A stretch of 64,000 nt of DNA. Source: Allobrachymonas chironomi DSM 19884 (GTDB lineage Bacteria; Pseudomonadota; Gammaproteobacteria; Burkholderiales; Burkholderiaceae_C). Below are positions 34,293 through 41,397 of the stretch, in pieces; positions within the stretch are counted from its first letter, which is position 1, and each line of letters begins with the position of its first letter. Below the pieces are notes generated by a model, which was not told the DNA's origin, made no database searches, and was given only the letters and a program-made list of their open reading frames with translations. The stretch covers positions 1 to 64,000 of the forward strand of contig NZ_KB894771.1 of assembly GCF_000374625.1 (NCBI RefSeq), written 5' to 3'. The position numbers and the translations under genes are program-made.

Positions 34293-35497
34293 GCAAGACC
34301 GCCATGCAACGCCTGATCGACAAGGCCGGCTTCAAGCAGGCTGCCGCAGCCCGCGCCGTCGGCCTGTCGGTGGGCACCTTCAGCAAGGCCGTTGCCCTGG
34401 GCCAGTGGCCCAAGGTCGACGCGGCCAGCTACCAGCAGGCCCTGCGCCAGCTGCTGATCGAGCACGGCATGGCCGCTGCCGACATCGACCGCGCCATGCG
34501 CGCCCTGGAAAACAAAAACGCCCCGCACACACCGTCCAAAGCACGTGCAGGGCGTACCCCCTCAACCCAAAAAAGCAAAGGAGATGCCGCGATGTTACTA
34601 CGCAAGCAAGCTTTCACCCAGGAGGCACGCAAGGCCTTTGGCCTGACGCGTGACCCCTTCACCGACGACGTGCAAGACGCCGCCGACGTGTTCACCAGTC
34701 CGGACGTGCGCTACGTGCGCGAATCCATGTGGGCCACAGCGCGCCATGGCGGCATGCTGGCCGTGGTGGGCGAATCCGGCGCGGGCAAGTCCACGCTGCG
34801 CCGTGACCTGATCGACCGCATCCGCCGCGAGTCGGCCAGCATGATCGTCTGCGAGCCCTACGTGCTGGGCATGGAAGAGAACGACGAGCGCGGCCGCACC
34901 CTGAAAGCCGCTGCCATTGCCGAAGCGGTGATTGCCAGCGTGGCACCCTTGGAAAAGCCCCGCCGCAGTGCCGAGGCACGCTTCCGCCAGCTGCACCATC
35001 TGCTGCGCGAAAGCTACCGCAGCGGTAATCGCCATGTGCTGGTGATCGAGGAGGCGCACGGCATGCCCACCGCCACGCTCAAGCACCTGAAGCGCTTCTT
35101 CGAGCTGGAGGACGGCTTCAAGAAGCTGCTGTCCATCATCCTGATCGGCCAGACCGAGCTGCGCATGAAGCTGAGCGAGCAGAACGCCGAGGTGCGTGAG
35201 GTAGTGCAGCGCATCGAGATCGTCGAGCTGCCCGCCCTGGACAACCACCTGGCCGACTACCTGGCATTCAAGTTCAAGCGCGTGGGCCTGCAGCTGGACC
35301 AGGTCATGGATGCCGGTGCCGTTGATGCGCTGCGAGAAAAGCTCTCCATCGCCAAGCGCGGCACCCGCCCCAACCAGCGCGAGCTGCACAGCCTGCTGTA
35401 CCCGCTGGCGGTAGCCAACGTCACCACCGCCGCCATCAACCTGGCCGCCAGCATCGGCGCGCCATTGGTAACTGCCGAAATCATCAAGGAGGTGTGA
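34289..35497 (+). CDS. ExeA/MuB-type AAA ATPase, transposition target selector
   Basis: 402 residues. Residues 1-100 form an HTH-containing domain (FKQAAAARAVGLSVGTFSKAV) plus a linker; the AAA core has Walker A GESGAGKST at 161-169 and Walker B VLVIEEAHG. ExeA-like ATPases replace MuB in the BcepMu group; the role would be target DNA binding and transposase activation, and target immunity. Inside the linker, AAAGGAG at 34577-34583 stands 8 bases before ATG 34592 (Met102), a likely second start giving a 301-residue ATPase without the HTH. Confidence 0.9.
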   Translation: MSKTAMQRLIDKAGFKQAAAARAVGLSVGTFSKAVALGQWPKVDAASYQQALRQLLIEHGMAAADIDRAMRALENKNAPHTPSKARAGRTPSTQKSKGDAAMLLRKQAFTQEARKAFGLTRDPFTDDVQDAADVFTSPDVRYVRESMWATARHGGMLAVVGESGAGKSTLRRDLIDRIRRESASMIVCEPYVLGMEENDERGRTLKAAAIAEAVIASVAPLEKPRRSAEARFRQLHHLLRESYRSGNRHVLVIEEAHGMPTATLKHLKRFFELEDGFKKLLSIILIGQTELRMKLSEQNAEVREVVQRIEIVELPALDNHLADYLAFKFKRVGLQLDQVMDAGAVDALREKLSIAKRGTRPNQRELHSLLYPLAVANVTTAAINLAASIGAPLVTAEIIKEV

Positions 35498-35500
35498 GCC

Positions 35501-35650
35501 ATGCGCAGCTTCATCGTCACCGTGTTTTGCCTGGGCATCCGCTACCAGTTCACCACCCTGGCCACAGGCAGCTGCGAAGCCATCCTGGCCGCCATGGATG
35601 CCTATCCGCAAGCCGACACCGTGGGCGCACGCCCGGTCACCGTTCACTGA
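35501..35650 (+). CDS. 49-residue early phage protein
   Basis: AAGGAGGTG stands 6 bases before ATG 35501 and the next gene has its ribosome binding site at its stop, so this short frame fits the operon tightly. The peptide reads MRSFIVTVFCLGIRYQF... ending ARPVTVH. Function unknown. Confidence 0.65.
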   Translation: MRSFIVTVFCLGIRYQFTTLATGSCEAILAAMDAYPQADTVGARPVTVH

Positions 35651-35661
35651 GGAGCCACCCC

Positions 35662-36054
35662 ATGAAAATCGCTTGCCTCATTTTTGGCTGCCGCAGCTTC
35701 CGCAATGGCTCCTGCCATGGCTGCATGGCCGAGCTCGACCAGAGCCTGAAGCCCAACACCCGCTGCGAGGAGCTGGGCATCTGTCAGGGCAATGGCTGCG
35801 CAAGCTGTGGTGGCACCAGCTACCCGTTTGCCCCCGATGCCATCGAGCACAGCCGCAGCCAGCCCGGTCGCGCCAGCGTCTGGACGCGCAAGCTGTTGCG
35901 CCTCGTGTTCCGCGCCATCGTGGTGGCAGCTGTGCTGCTGGCCCTGTACCTGGCCTGGTGGTGGCCGGAAATCTGGCTGGATGCCCAGGCCAAGCACGCG
36001 CAGAACATGCTGCAAGCCGCCACCGTGCAATGCACCCCGGAGGGCCTGCAGTGA
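35662..36054 (+). CDS. Cysteine-rich single-pass membrane protein
   Basis: 130 residues with GAGGAG before ATG 35662. The N-terminal 50 residues hold ten Cys (CLIFGC, CHGC, CEELGICQGNGCASCGG), suited to bind metal or a cluster. A membrane helix at about 76-102 (LLRLVFRAIVVAAVLLALYLAWWW) and a short tail with one more Cys follow. Its stop overlaps the GTG of the next gene. Function unknown; unusual in a transposition operon. Confidence 0.65.
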   Translation: MKIACLIFGCRSFRNGSCHGCMAELDQSLKPNTRCEELGICQGNGCASCGGTSYPFAPDAIEHSRSQPGRASVWTRKLLRLVFRAIVVAAVLLALYLAWWWPEIWLDAQAKHAQNMLQAATVQCTPEGLQ

Positions 36055-36662
36055 CGTCCGCCCAGCTGGTCAACACCTGCCCCGTGTGCGGCGCAGAAGA
36101 AAGCCTGGACGCCATGCTCCACCGCATGATCCAGGACGACGAAGCCCGCCGCCTGATCTACGAGGTCATAACGCGCAGCTTTGTGCTGGGCGGCCACGTG
36201 GCGCGCTACCTGCGTCTGCACAAGCCGGCCAAGCACCGCCTGAGCATGACCAAGGCCCGTACCGTGCTGGCCGAGCTGGTGCCGGCCGTCACCGGTTCGT
36301 TCACCCGCAAGGGCCGCGAATGGCAGCTGGGCCGCGACGGCTGGGATGCCGCCTTTGCCGCCGTGTTCCGCCAGGCCGAAAGCGGCGCGCTGCAACTGCC
36401 GCTGTCTGGCAACGCCTACCTGTTCGAGGTCGCCATGCAGCTGGCCGACAAGGCCGAAGCCGCCGCCGAAAAACAGCACGAACACAGCCTGCGCAGCCGC
36501 GAGTACCGCAGCGACGCAGCCACCGATATCGCTGCCGTGGCCGCCAATGCGCTGCAGCAGCGTGACCCCGCCCTGGTCAAGCTCGACCAGGACAGTGCCC
36601 GGGCCACCCCCATGCCCGAGCACATCAAAGCCAAGATCCGCCAACTCAAGAAAGGAGCCTGA
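36051..36662 (+). CDS. Early phage protein with CxxC motif, function unknown
   Basis: 203 residues from GTG 36051, which overlaps the previous stop. The N-terminus has NTCPVCGAEE, a possible half zinc site, followed by a helical domain (YEVITRSFVLGGHVARYLRLHKPAKHRLSM) and a C-terminal Ala/Gln-rich part. It precedes gam by 3 bases. No family recognised with confidence. Confidence 0.65.
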   Translation: MTSAQLVNTCPVCGAEESLDAMLHRMIQDDEARRLIYEVITRSFVLGGHVARYLRLHKPAKHRLSMTKARTVLAELVPAVTGSFTRKGREWQLGRDGWDAAFAAVFRQAESGALQLPLSGNAYLFEVAMQLADKAEAAAEKQHEHSLRSREYRSDAATDIAAVAANALQQRDPALVKLDQDSARATPMPEHIKAKIRQLKKGA

Positions 36663-36665
36663 ACC

Positions 36666-37178
36666 ATGGCCACCCGTATCCGCAAATCCGCGCAGGTCTA
36701 CGCCTGCACCAGCCGCGAAGAAGCGCAGAACGCCATCAAGCAAATTGGCGACCTGCAGCGCGAACATGCCCGCCGCAGCACCGTGCTGAACGACGCCATC
36801 GCCAAGATCACCGAGGCCGAAGCCCCGCACCTGGACGCGCTGCACCAGCGCATCAACACGCTGCAGGCCGGCGTGCAGACCTGGTGCGAAGCCAACCGCG
36901 AACAGCTGTGCGGCAAAGGCAAAACCGCCAACCTCATCACCGGCGAAGTCGCCTGGCGCATCCGCCCGCCCAGCGTGCGCGTCACCGGCGTGGACAGCGT
37001 GATCGACCTGCTCAAGCGCATGACCCTGGGCCGCTTCGTCCGCACCAAGGAAGAGATCAACAAGGAAGCCATCCTGAACGAGCCCGACGTCGTGGCTGGC
37101 GTGCCCGGCATCAAGGTGGTCAGCGGCGTGGAGGACTTTGTGATCACGCCGTTTGAGGTGGAGACGGAGGGCGCATGA
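36666..37178 (+). CDS. gam: Gam-like host nuclease inhibitor
   Basis: 170 residues of the Mu Gam family, a Ku-like protein that binds DNA ends and protects them from exonucleases. Visible features are the helical segment IKQIGDLQREHARRSTVLNDAIAKI, the central GKTANLITGEVAWRIRPPSV that is a hallmark of the family, and the C-terminal VKVVSGVEDFVITPFE-type sequence. Confidence 0.92.
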   Translation: MATRIRKSAQVYACTSREEAQNAIKQIGDLQREHARRSTVLNDAIAKITEAEAPHLDALHQRINTLQAGVQTWCEANREQLCGKGKTANLITGEVAWRIRPPSVRVTGVDSVIDLLKRMTLGRFVRTKEEINKEAILNEPDVVAGVPGIKVVSGVEDFVITPFEVETEGA

Positions 37179-37639
37179 AAGACCATCCGATCGAATGCAC
37201 ACGCTGCAAGCACAAGTGCAACTACTCCGACTTGGCGGGACGCTATTCCAAGAAATACGGCGGCTGTATGGAGATGGTTTGTCCTCGCTGCGGGTGCCGC
37301 AGCTATTACGACCTTTCTCCATGGTTCGCCTGGTCTTGGGCAAGTGGCTTGATTGAGCTCGGCGAACTGCCTCCTGAACTCGCCGAAGACGGGAGCGGAT
37401 GCATTGTGTTCGCCAAAGGGCCGCGTGCAGAGCTGGAAGCCGTCGTCGGGGTGCTGGCACGCCGCGGAAAAGGCGATAGCGCAGGCAGGTATTTGGTTCC
37501 TGGCGTGCCCGAAGCATCCAGCGGCACTGAAGCGATAGATGCGTTTTCCCAATGGGTGGACTGGTGCATGAAACGCAATGCACGGTATGCCAAGAAAGGC
37601 GTGGTGTTTTCGAACAATCCAGAGGAGCTGTTTCCATGA
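37175..37639 (+). CDS. Zinc-ribbon phage protein, function unknown
   Basis: 154 residues overlapping gam by 4 bases. The N-terminal CTRCKHKC and CPRCGC pairs indicate a zinc ribbon; the remainder contains ELPPELAEDGSGCIVFAKGP and a helical end. The composition is less GC-rich than that of gam, hinting at separate origin. Confidence 0.6.
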   Translation: MKDHPIECTRCKHKCNYSDLAGRYSKKYGGCMEMVCPRCGCRSYYDLSPWFAWSWASGLIELGELPPELAEDGSGCIVFAKGPRAELEAVVGVLARRGKGDSAGRYLVPGVPEASSGTEAIDAFSQWVDWCMKRNARYAKKGVVFSNNPEELFP

Positions 37640-37851
37640 ACGCCGCCCGCACAAACCAGCCCCGCAGTTTGGCCGATTGGGCCTTGCAAAGTGCCGCACG
37701 CGATTTGCATTGCGCCAACCGGCTTGATGCGCAACAGCAGCCCGAAAGCGCCGCCAACCTGCGCTACCAGGCCGGCATGTTGATTGCCGCCGCCAACGCG
37801 GCCACTGCTGTGGCTGATAGCCGTATCCAGATCGGCCCCACCGACATTTAA
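37636..37851 (+). CDS. Small helical phage protein
   Basis: 71 residues from ATG 37636, overlapping the previous stop (ATGA). Ala-rich helices (SLADWALQSAARDLHCANRLD, AGMLIAAANAATAVADS). Function unknown. HU follows after 21 bases. Confidence 0.6.
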   Translation: MNAARTNQPRSLADWALQSAARDLHCANRLDAQQQPESAANLRYQAGMLIAAANAATAVADSRIQIGPTDI

Positions 37852-37872
37852 CCCACCCCGAAGGAGATCCCC

Positions 37873-38151
37873 ATGAGCAAGTCCCAACTGATTGACGCCA
37901 TCACCACAGCCGGCAACGGCAGCATCAGCGCCGCTGCAGCAGACCGCGCCCTGGAAGCCGTGCTCGGCACGATCACCAGCAGCCTGCGTGCCGGCAAGAA
38001 GTTCACCATCGTCGGCTTCGGCTCTTTCGAGCCGGTGCAGCGTAGCGCCCGCGTTGGCCGTAATCCCCGCACTGGCGAAACCATCCCGATTGAGGCCAGC
38101 ACTGGTGTCCGTTTTTCTGCCGGCAAGGGCCTGAAGGATGCCCTGAACTGA
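37873..38151 (+). CDS. Phage-encoded HU-family DNA-bending protein
   Basis: 92 residues of the HU/IHF family, with AAGGAG before the start. N-terminal dimer helices (MSKSQLIDAITTAGNGSISAAAADRALEA), the conserved FTIVGFGSFEPVQRSARVGRNPRTGETI arm and the C-terminal VRFSAGKGLKDALN are complete. Mu transposition needs HU and IHF from the host; carrying its own copy could make this phage less dependent on the host. It ends an operon (terminator at 38161-38207). Confidence 0.95.
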   Translation: MSKSQLIDAITTAGNGSISAAAADRALEAVLGTITSSLRAGKKFTIVGFGSFEPVQRSARVGRNPRTGETIPIEASTGVRFSAGKGLKDALN

Positions 38152-38160
38152 TTGTCTCCA

Positions 38161-38207
38161 AGCGGCAACTGCCGCTTTTCCCCGGCGGCTTGCTGCCGGG
38201 GCTTTTT
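38161..38207 (+). terminator. Double hairpin terminator after the HU gene
   Basis: First stem AGCGGCA / TGCCGCT then TTTT; second stem CCCCGGC / GCCGGGG then CTTTTT (38180-38207). It closes the early operon and separates it from gemA-mor. Confidence 0.85.
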
Positions 38208-38248
38208 CAAGAGGCTGGGCTCCGGCCTTTTCAACAAGCGAACCCGAG

Positions 38249-38911
38249 ATGTCCCCCATGAACACCACAGACCCCACCCGCAAGACAGACCTGGCCAAGA
38301 TCCACATCGGCAAGAAAGACCTGCAGATGAGCGATGCCGATTACGAAGCCGTGATCCTGCGCGTCAGCAAGGGCCGCACCAGCAGCGCCGGCGAACTGGG
38401 CTGGCACGAGCGCAGCCAGGTACTGGCGCACTACAAACGCTGCGGCTGGTCGCCCAGCCACAAGCAAAAGCCCGGTGCCCGCCACAGCCGCCCGGTCAGC
38501 GCCGGCAGCGCCGAAGCGCGCAAGGTACGCGCCCTGTGGCTGCTGCTGCATGAGCTGGGCCTGGTGCGCGATGCCAGCGAACGCGCCCTGGGCAACTACT
38601 GCAAGCGCGTGCTCAAGGTGGATGCCCTGCAGTGGGCCGACGGCAAGCTGTACAAGCTGATCGAAGGCCTGAAAGACTGGGCCATGCGCGCACTGCCGGC
38701 CAAGGTGGATGCCATGCGCGGCCAGCTCGCTCCGCACCATGCCGCGCTGCCGCCCGAGCTGTCCGAAGAGCTGCAATCTGCCCACAGGGAACTGCGGCGC
38801 ACCGAAGCGAACGATCACCGTTTCGACGCCTTCAACGGCATGTACCAGGCCCTCAAGGCCGGGTTGAACCACATCAGCAACGCACAGGAGGCAGGCCATG
38901 GCATCGCATAA
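38249..38911 (+). CDS. GemA/Mu gp16-like regulatory protein
   Basis: 220 residues (or 217 from ATG 38258). The N-terminal domain (DLAKIHIGKKDLQMSDADYEAVIL, SAGELGWHERSQVLAHYKRCGW) is the gp16/DUF1018 pattern shared with Mu GemA, which affects host gene expression; the C-terminal part is a helical domain. It overlaps mor by 14 bases. Confidence 0.85.
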   Translation: MSPMNTTDPTRKTDLAKIHIGKKDLQMSDADYEAVILRVSKGRTSSAGELGWHERSQVLAHYKRCGWSPSHKQKPGARHSRPVSAGSAEARKVRALWLLLHELGLVRDASERALGNYCKRVLKVDALQWADGKLYKLIEGLKDWAMRALPAKVDAMRGQLAPHHAALPPELSEELQSAHRELRRTEANDHRFDAFNGMYQALKAGLNHISNAQEAGHGIA

Positions 38912-39287
38912 CCCCCGCATCATCGTCAATTTCCCGCCGGAGTACCCGGAGCTGCTCAACGACATCGGGCAGGTCATTGCGCGCAACCTGTTCCAGATGG
39001 GCTTCCCCGAGGAGAACGCCAAGCAAGGGGCCTACATGATCACAGAGACCATCCGCACCGAGCTGGGTGGCGCTGCCATGTACCTGCCCAAGGGCCACCT
39101 GCACGATTTGAGCAAGCGCGACCGTGAGATTTTCGACAAATTCAACGGCCGCAACCTGTATGAGCTGGCCCGCGAGTACAACCTGACCGAAATGCAGATT
39201 CGCAACATCATCAAGCGCGGCATGCTGCGCCTGCGCGCCAAGCAGCAGCGACCGCTGTTTGGCACTGACGATGCCGGCGAAGATTAA
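38898..39287 (+). CDS. Mor-like middle/late transcription activator
   Basis: 129 residues of the Mu Mor/C family. An N-terminal dimer region (YPELLNDIGQVIARNLFQMGF) and a C-terminal HTH (NLYELAREYNLTEMQIRNIIKRGMLRL) are visible. Such activators bind dyad sites and recruit RNA polymerase at weak promoters. The repeated motif before five to six late genes in this phage is the obvious candidate target, and one copy (39282-39300) overlaps the stop of this gene, just before the lysozyme gene. Confidence 0.9.
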   Translation: MASHNPRIIVNFPPEYPELLNDIGQVIARNLFQMGFPEENAKQGAYMITETIRTELGGAAMYLPKGHLHDLSKRDREIFDKFNGRNLYELAREYNLTEMQIRNIIKRGMLRLRAKQQRPLFGTDDAGED

Positions 39288-39300
39288 AACGTTTTAATCG
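39282..39300 (+). promoter_or_regulatory. Late-promoter motif before the lysozyme gene (perfect palindrome)
   Basis: GATTAAAACGTTTTAATC is an 18-bp perfect palindrome followed by G. It lies 32 bases before ATG 39333 and is the most symmetrical copy of the late motif, so it may show the true dyad of the activator site. Confidence 0.7.
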
Positions 39301-39332
39301 CTGCTTTAGACCATGCCCGCCACCATGGCGGC

Positions 39333-39824
39333 ATGAGCACCAAAGCCCCCCTCCATACGTTTGAAGCCGCCTTCGAAAAACTCATCGGCCACGAAGGCGG
39401 CTATATCAACCACCCCAAAGACCCTGGCGGCGAAACCAAGTTCGGCATCAGCAAGCGCAGCTATCCGAGCGTCAACATCAAGTCCTTGACCCTGGCCGGT
39501 GCCCAGGCGATTTACCGCCGTGACTACTGGGACGCGCTGCAGACCGAGCGTCTGCCCGAACCGATCCGCTTCCACGTCTTCGACGCCGCCGTCAACTCCG
39601 GCCGTGGCAATGCTGCCCGCTGGCTGCAAGCGGCTGTGGGCACAGCACAAGACGGTCGCATCGGCCCCATCACGCTGGCTGCTGTGGCAAGCCTCAATCC
39701 TGCCGCACTGGTGGCGCGCTACAGCGCCGTGCGCCTCAAGTTCATGACCGACCTCAGCACCTGGCCCAGCTTTGGCCGTGGCTGGGCGCGTCGTATTGCC
39801 GCCAACCTCATGGAGACCATCTGA
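39333..39824 (+). CDS. Phage lysozyme (N-acetylmuramidase, GH108 family)
   Basis: 163 residues. The catalytic EGGY motif (Glu21, IGHEGGY) is followed by HPKDPGGETKFGISKR, the GH108 signature, and a C-terminal peptidoglycan-binding part (FDAAVNSGRGNAARWLQ, GPITLAAV). There is no signal peptide, so it needs a holin. It heads the lysis-packaging transcript. Confidence 0.93.
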   Translation: MSTKAPLHTFEAAFEKLIGHEGGYINHPKDPGGETKFGISKRSYPSVNIKSLTLAGAQAIYRRDYWDALQTERLPEPIRFHVFDAAVNSGRGNAARWLQAAVGTAQDGRIGPITLAAVASLNPAALVARYSAVRLKFMTDLSTWPSFGRGWARRIAANLMETI

Positions 39825-40048
39825 TGCATTTGATCGAAGGCTGGAACAACGCCTGGCGTTTGACGAGCGTGCAAGCCGCTGCGCTGCTGACCCTGCTGTC
39901 CGTGCTGCAAGCCGAAGTGCTGCCGCTGTTCGAGTTCGCCTTGCCGCCCGAATACTGGCCCTGGATTACCGGCGCCTTCGGGGCCGCCATCGTGGTGTTG
40001 CGCCTGATCGCCCAGCCGGGCGTGCTGACAGGGACGCCCCCGAAATGA
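39824..40048 (+). CDS. Holin-like small membrane protein
   Basis: 74 residues with two hydrophobic segments (about 16-38 and 45-63), a small loop containing EFALPPEYWPWI, and a short tail. Its ATG shares bases with the lysozyme stop (TGATG). Position and size suit a holin for the adjacent lysozyme; sequence alone does not prove it. Confidence 0.75.
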   Translation: MHLIEGWNNAWRLTSVQAAALLTLLSVLQAEVLPLFEFALPPEYWPWITGAFGAAIVVLRLIAQPGVLTGTPPK

Positions 40049-40278
40049 GCGAGCTGGGTGATATTGCAGATCGCGCTTCGGCGCGTGAAGCGGAGCTCCT
40101 GCAGGAAGCCCTCTACCAGCAACGCCGCCGCAGTGCCGGTACGCCCGGCCAGACCAGTGCCACCGATTGCGTGGAGTGCGGCGCAGCCATCCCGCTAGCC
40201 CGCCAGCAGGCCGTACCCGGTGTGCAGACCTGCATCGAATGCCAGACCGCACTGGAAGCCGCAGCGAGGCTGGCATGA
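40045..40278 (+). CDS. DksA/TraR-type zinc finger protein
   Basis: 77 residues of the phage TraR/DksA C4 family: CVECG and CIECQ flank a loop (AAIPLARQQAVPGVQT), with an N-terminal helix. TraR-like proteins bind RNA polymerase in place of DksA and ppGpp and change promoter choice. It overlaps its neighbours by 4 bases on each side. Confidence 0.9.
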   Translation: MSELGDIADRASAREAELLQEALYQQRRRSAGTPGQTSATDCVECGAAIPLARQQAVPGVQTCIECQTALEAAARLA

Positions 40279-40553
40279 CGCTCACCGTGGACTTCTGGCA
40301 CCTGGTGGGCCTGCTGCTCACCTTCATCGGTTCCCTGGTCGGTTTCGGCAAGCTGCTGCTGGCCCAGCTCGACAAGCGGCAAGACGCCGTCAGCCTGCGC
40401 GTATCCAGCATCGAAAAAGAGCTGGCGGACCACAAGGCGCGGCTCCCCCTCGAATACCAGCGCCGCGAAGACGCCATTCGCTTTGAAACCGTGCTCAATG
40501 CCAAGCTGGATGCCATCGGCGGCCGCATTGAACGCATCCTGGAGAAATCGTGA
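40275..40553 (+). CDS. Membrane-anchored coiled-coil protein (possible inner spanin or DUF2730)
   Basis: 92 residues: an N-terminal membrane helix (WHLVGLLLTFIGSLVGFGKLLLA), then a long charged coiled coil (SIEKELADHKARLPLEYQRREDAIRFE). This topology fits an Rz-like inner spanin or a DUF2730 protein as in Mu. No overlapping Rz1-type lipoprotein frame was seen. Confidence 0.7.
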   Translation: MTLTVDFWHLVGLLLTFIGSLVGFGKLLLAQLDKRQDAVSLRVSSIEKELADHKARLPLEYQRREDAIRFETVLNAKLDAIGGRIERILEKS

Positions 40554-40870
40554 ACCCTCCGACCATTGACCTGGAGAAAGCCCGGCGCGAGAACATCCGC
40601 TGGCTGCTGCTGCAAACCCTGAACTCGGCACGCCCGGTAGGAGCCAGCGAGTCCGTGATGCACTCCGCCATCACGGCCGTGCTGCCTGACATCACCATCC
40701 GCGAGCTGCGCATTGCCCTGGAATACCTGGAAGGCCGCGACCTGCTGGAGATCACCGGCAAGGGCTCGCAGCCGCTCTGGTTCGCCAAGCTCAGGCGCCA
40801 TGGCATTGACCTGGTCGAGTACACCATCGACTGTGAGCCCGGCATTGCCCGGCCGCAGAAGTACTGGTAA
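40550..40870 (+). CDS. Mu gp26-like winged-helix protein
   Basis: 106 residues, overlapping the previous stop by 4 bases. The pattern (RENIRWLLLQTLNSARPVGASESVMHSAI...IRELRIALEYLEGRDLLEI) is a winged helix like that of Mu gp26, encoded before the small terminase in Mu-type phages. Confidence 0.8.
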   Translation: MNPPTIDLEKARRENIRWLLLQTLNSARPVGASESVMHSAITAVLPDITIRELRIALEYLEGRDLLEITGKGSQPLWFAKLRRHGIDLVEYTIDCEPGIARPQKYW

Positions 40871-40875
40871 GCGCC

Positions 40876-41397
40876 ATGCCGCCAAAGAGCAAGGTTCACT
40901 CTCTGCCAGCCGCCGTCAAGCAGTGGCTGGACGACGCACTGGTGGAAGGCAACTTCACCGGCTACGAGACACTGGAAGCCGAGTTGAAGCAACGCGGTTT
41001 CGACATCAGCAAAAGTAGCCTGCACCGCTACGGCCAGGAGTTTGAAGAGCGCCTCAACGCCCTCAAGCTGGCTACCGAGCAGGCGCGCGCCGTGGTACAG
41101 GCCAGCCCCGATGACGATGACGCCATGAACCAGGCACTGATCCGCATCACGCAGGAAAAGCTGTTCTCGCTGATGCTGGATCTGGAGATCGACCCGGCAG
41201 AAGTGGACATTGCCAAAATCACCCGCAGCATTGCCGACCTGGCACGCTCCAGCACAGACGCCAAAAAGTACGCCCGCGAGGTGCGCGAGAAAGCCAGGGC
41301 TGCTGCCGAGGAAGTCGCCAGCACCGTCAAGAGCGCCGGCCTCACCGACGAAGCCGCAGAGGCCATCCGGGCCAAGATTCTGGGGATTGCGTCGTGA
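40876..41397 (+). CDS. Small terminase subunit (DUF3486, Mu gp27-like)
   Basis: 173 residues. The N-terminal HTH region (KVHSLPAAVKQWLDDALVEGNFTGYETLEAELKQRGFDISKSSLHRYG) is the DUF3486 signature. The C-terminal part is helical. It recognises phage DNA for headful packaging and overlaps the large subunit by 4 bases. Confidence 0.92.
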   Translation: MPPKSKVHSLPAAVKQWLDDALVEGNFTGYETLEAELKQRGFDISKSSLHRYGQEFEERLNALKLATEQARAVVQASPDDDDAMNQALIRITQEKLFSLMLDLEIDPAEVDIAKITRSIADLARSSTDAKKYAREVREKARAAAEEVASTVKSAGLTDEAAEAIRAKILGIAS

